Assembly: GCA_964456525.1 (NCBI GenBank)
Contig: CAYWAP010000058.1
Coordinates: forward strand, 1-7,447
From: Onthomonas sp964456525
Lineage (GTDB): Bacteria; Bacillota; Clostridia; Oscillospirales; Oscillospiraceae
Reading direction: 5' to 3'
DNA length: 7,447 nucleotides
Shown: piece after piece, positions 6,769 through 7,447 of the stretch
How positions within the stretch are numbered: the stretch's first letter is position 1
Layout: each line of letters begins with the position of its first letter
Translations under genes and position numbers: made by a program
The notes under the pieces: model-generated
Seen by the model: the letters and a program-made list of their open reading frames with translations, nothing else
Told to the model about the DNA's origin: nothing
The model's database searches: none

Positions 6769-6791
6769 CCCGGCGTCCTTTGGGCGCCGGG
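6769..6791 (+). other. Strong GC-rich hairpin after the kinase gene
   Basis: CCCGGCGTCC (6769-6778) pairs with GGGCGCCGGG (6782-6791), a 10-bp stem with one G-U pair and a TTT loop, starting 8 nt after the kinase stop. AAAACGG follows instead of a T-run. It may stabilise the 3' end or pause transcription; it is not a canonical intrinsic terminator on either strand. Confidence 0.5.
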
Positions 6792-6826
6792 AAAACGGAT
6801 ACTTTGGCGGCGGCGGTGAACGTCCG

Positions 6827-6851
6827 CGCAGATGAGACGCCTGTCTCTGCG
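6827..6851 (+). other. Second hairpin between kinase and tRNA operon
   Basis: CGCA (6827-6830) pairs with TGCG (6848-6851) and GAGAC (6834-6838) with GTCTC (6843-6847), around a GCCT loop and a GAT bulge. It is followed by a G-run, not a T-run. Role unknown; it lies upstream of the tRNA promoter. Confidence 0.35.
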
Positions 6852-6901
6852 GGGGGTCGCCACGCCGCCCCGGTGGAATTTTCACAAATTAAAATTAGGG
6901 G

Positions 6902-6930
6902 TTGACAAACGGTGCCAAAGGGAGTATTAT
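6902..6930 (+). promoter_or_regulatory. Strong sigma-70/SigA-type promoter of the tRNA operon
   Basis: TTGACA (6902-6907) and TATTAT (6925-6930) are separated by 17 bp, in an AT-rich stretch that contrasts with its surroundings. The predicted start, near 6937, leaves about 20 nt before the first tRNA. Confidence 0.88.
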
Positions 6931-6958
6931 AATTAGGCACTTAAGAGATTCGTGATGT

Positions 6959-7045
6959 GCCGGAGTGGCGGAATTGGCAGACGCCCGGGACTTAAAATCC
7001 CGTGGGAGCAATCCCGTGCCGGTTCGATCCCGGTCTCCGGCACCA
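6959..7045 (+). tRNA. tRNA-Leu, anticodon UAA
   Basis: The acceptor stem is GCCGGAG (6959-6965) with CTCCGGC (7035-7041), then discriminator A and an encoded CCA (7043-7045). The anticodon stem is CGGGA/TCCCG around loop CTTAAAA, with anticodon TAA at 6993-6995, reading UUA/UUG leucine codons. A long variable arm (GGGA-GCAA-TCCC) is typical of class II tRNAs such as Leu. The T-loop is TTCGATC with a GCCGG/CCGGT stem. It is the first gene of a two-tRNA operon, 6 nt (ATATAT) before the initiator tRNA. Confidence 0.97.
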
Positions 7046-7051
7046 ATATAT

Positions 7052-7127
<76 letters not shown>

Positions 7128-7128
7128 T

Positions 7129-7169
7129 AAAAACCGCTGGTTTCCCAAGAAATCAGCGGCTTTTCTTTT
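7129..7169. terminator. Intrinsic terminator of the tRNA operon, apparently bidirectional
   Basis: CCGCTGGTTT (7134-7143) pairs with AAATCAGCGG (7150-7159), a 10-bp stem with one G-U pair and loop CCCAAG. On the plus strand CTTTTCTTTT follows. On the minus strand the A-run at 7129-7133 gives TTTTT directly after the stem, so the same hairpin can also stop transcripts from the minus-strand flavoprotein gene. Confidence 0.9.
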
Positions 7170-7194
7170 GAACACGATACGGAATGTAAGACCG

Positions 7195-7226
7195 CCCCCA
7201 TTGCGGCTTAAATGCCGCAATGGGGG
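7195..7226. repeat. Perfect 13-bp hairpin between tRNA operon and flavoprotein gene
   Basis: CCCCCATTGCGGC (7195-7207) and GCCGCAATGGGGG (7214-7226) are exact complements around a TTAAAT loop. No good T-run follows on either strand (GCGGTCTT on the minus strand is weak). It lies about 55 nt beyond the minus-strand stop codon and could act as its 3'-end structure or as an imperfect terminator. Confidence 0.8.
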
Positions 7227-7280
7227 GTATTGACCAGAGTTTGAGAATTTCGACCGGTTCTGTGTTCGCGCCTGGAAAAC

Positions 7281-7447
7281 TTAGTCCGCCAGCAGTGCCT
7301 CTGCCATTGCCTCCATCGCCTGCGTGCTGGCTTCGTTCAGGGTGGACTTAATGGTCACCATGGGTTCGATCACCTTGCTGCCTTTAAATCCATCGGCATA
7401 CGCTTTTATCAGCTTTCCGGCCATCGGCGCCCAGGAACCGTTTTCCA
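7281..7447 (-). CDS. fprA: Flavodiiron protein (FprA-type A flavoprotein), C-terminal fragment
   Basis: The gene is cut by the window edge; only the last 55 codons plus part of another are present, ending at TAA (complement of 7281-7283). The reading ENGSWAPMAGKLIKAY, then VIEPMVTIKSTLNE and EAMAEALLAD at the end, matches the C-terminal flavodoxin part of clostridial A-type flavoproteins, where 'ENGSWAP' starts a helix and 'EP.VTIKS' is typical. Full-length members (about 400 residues) have an N-terminal metallo-beta-lactamase-like diiron domain and an FMN-binding flavodoxin domain, and reduce O2 or NO to protect anaerobes. The diiron domain is outside the window, so activity cannot be checked. 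Transcription converges on the tRNA operon, and the bidirectional terminator at 7129-7169 probably ends it. No start codon is visible. Confidence 0.72.
   Translation of the reverse strand, partial: ENGSWAPMAGKLIKAYADGFKGSKVIEPMVTIKSTLNEASTQAMEAMAEALLAD

Overview
The window looks like ordinary chromosomal core sequence from a fairly GC-rich anaerobic member of the Firmicutes, probably class Clostridia, order Oscillospirales (Flavonifractor/Oscillibacter-like). This is inferred from strong AGGAGG-type ribosome binding sites, two TTG starts, HemZ, a DUF815 ATPase, a clostridial-type A-type flavoprotein C-terminus and CCA-encoding tRNA genes. No database search was possible, so the taxon is an inference.

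Layout, left to right. Positions 33-1172 encode a NifS/IscS-type cysteine desulfurase. A promoter at 1217-1245 and a structured leader precede a TTG-started PRD-domain protein of the BglG/LicT antiterminator family (1363-2145), which ends at a good intrinsic terminator (2175-2210). A second clear promoter (2260-2288) drives a small lipoprotein (2358-2795) and, probably in the same transcript, a DUF815-type AAA+ ATPase (2841-4046). A 105-bp stretch rich in inverted repeats (4051-4155) separates these from hemZ (4199-5695), a radical-SAM coproporphyrinogen dehydrogenase-like enzyme. A TTG-started uridine-kinase-like P-loop kinase follows (5822-6760). After a hairpin-rich GC stretch, a strong promoter (6902-6930) drives a two-gene tRNA operon, tRNA-Leu(UAA) and initiator tRNA-fMet(CAU), closed by a terminator that looks bidirectional (7129-7169). 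The window ends in the C-terminus of a minus-strand flavodiiron protein (FprA-like), with a perfect 13-bp hairpin just beyond its stop codon.

All the larger genes belong to known families, and the set does not form one pathway. Cysteine desulfurase (sulfur for Fe-S clusters and thiolation), HemZ (a 4Fe-4S radical-SAM enzyme) and the flavodiiron protein (O2/NO detoxification) fit the metabolism of a strict anaerobe, but nothing in the sequence shows they act together. The observations most worth checking are in the non-coding DNA. A RAT-like antiterminator element sits at the start of the leader of the PRD gene, whose first PRD has lost both expected histidines while the second keeps them. The repeat-rich leader of hemZ can adopt alternative pairings. 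I found no convincing novel defence, mobile or CRISPR system.
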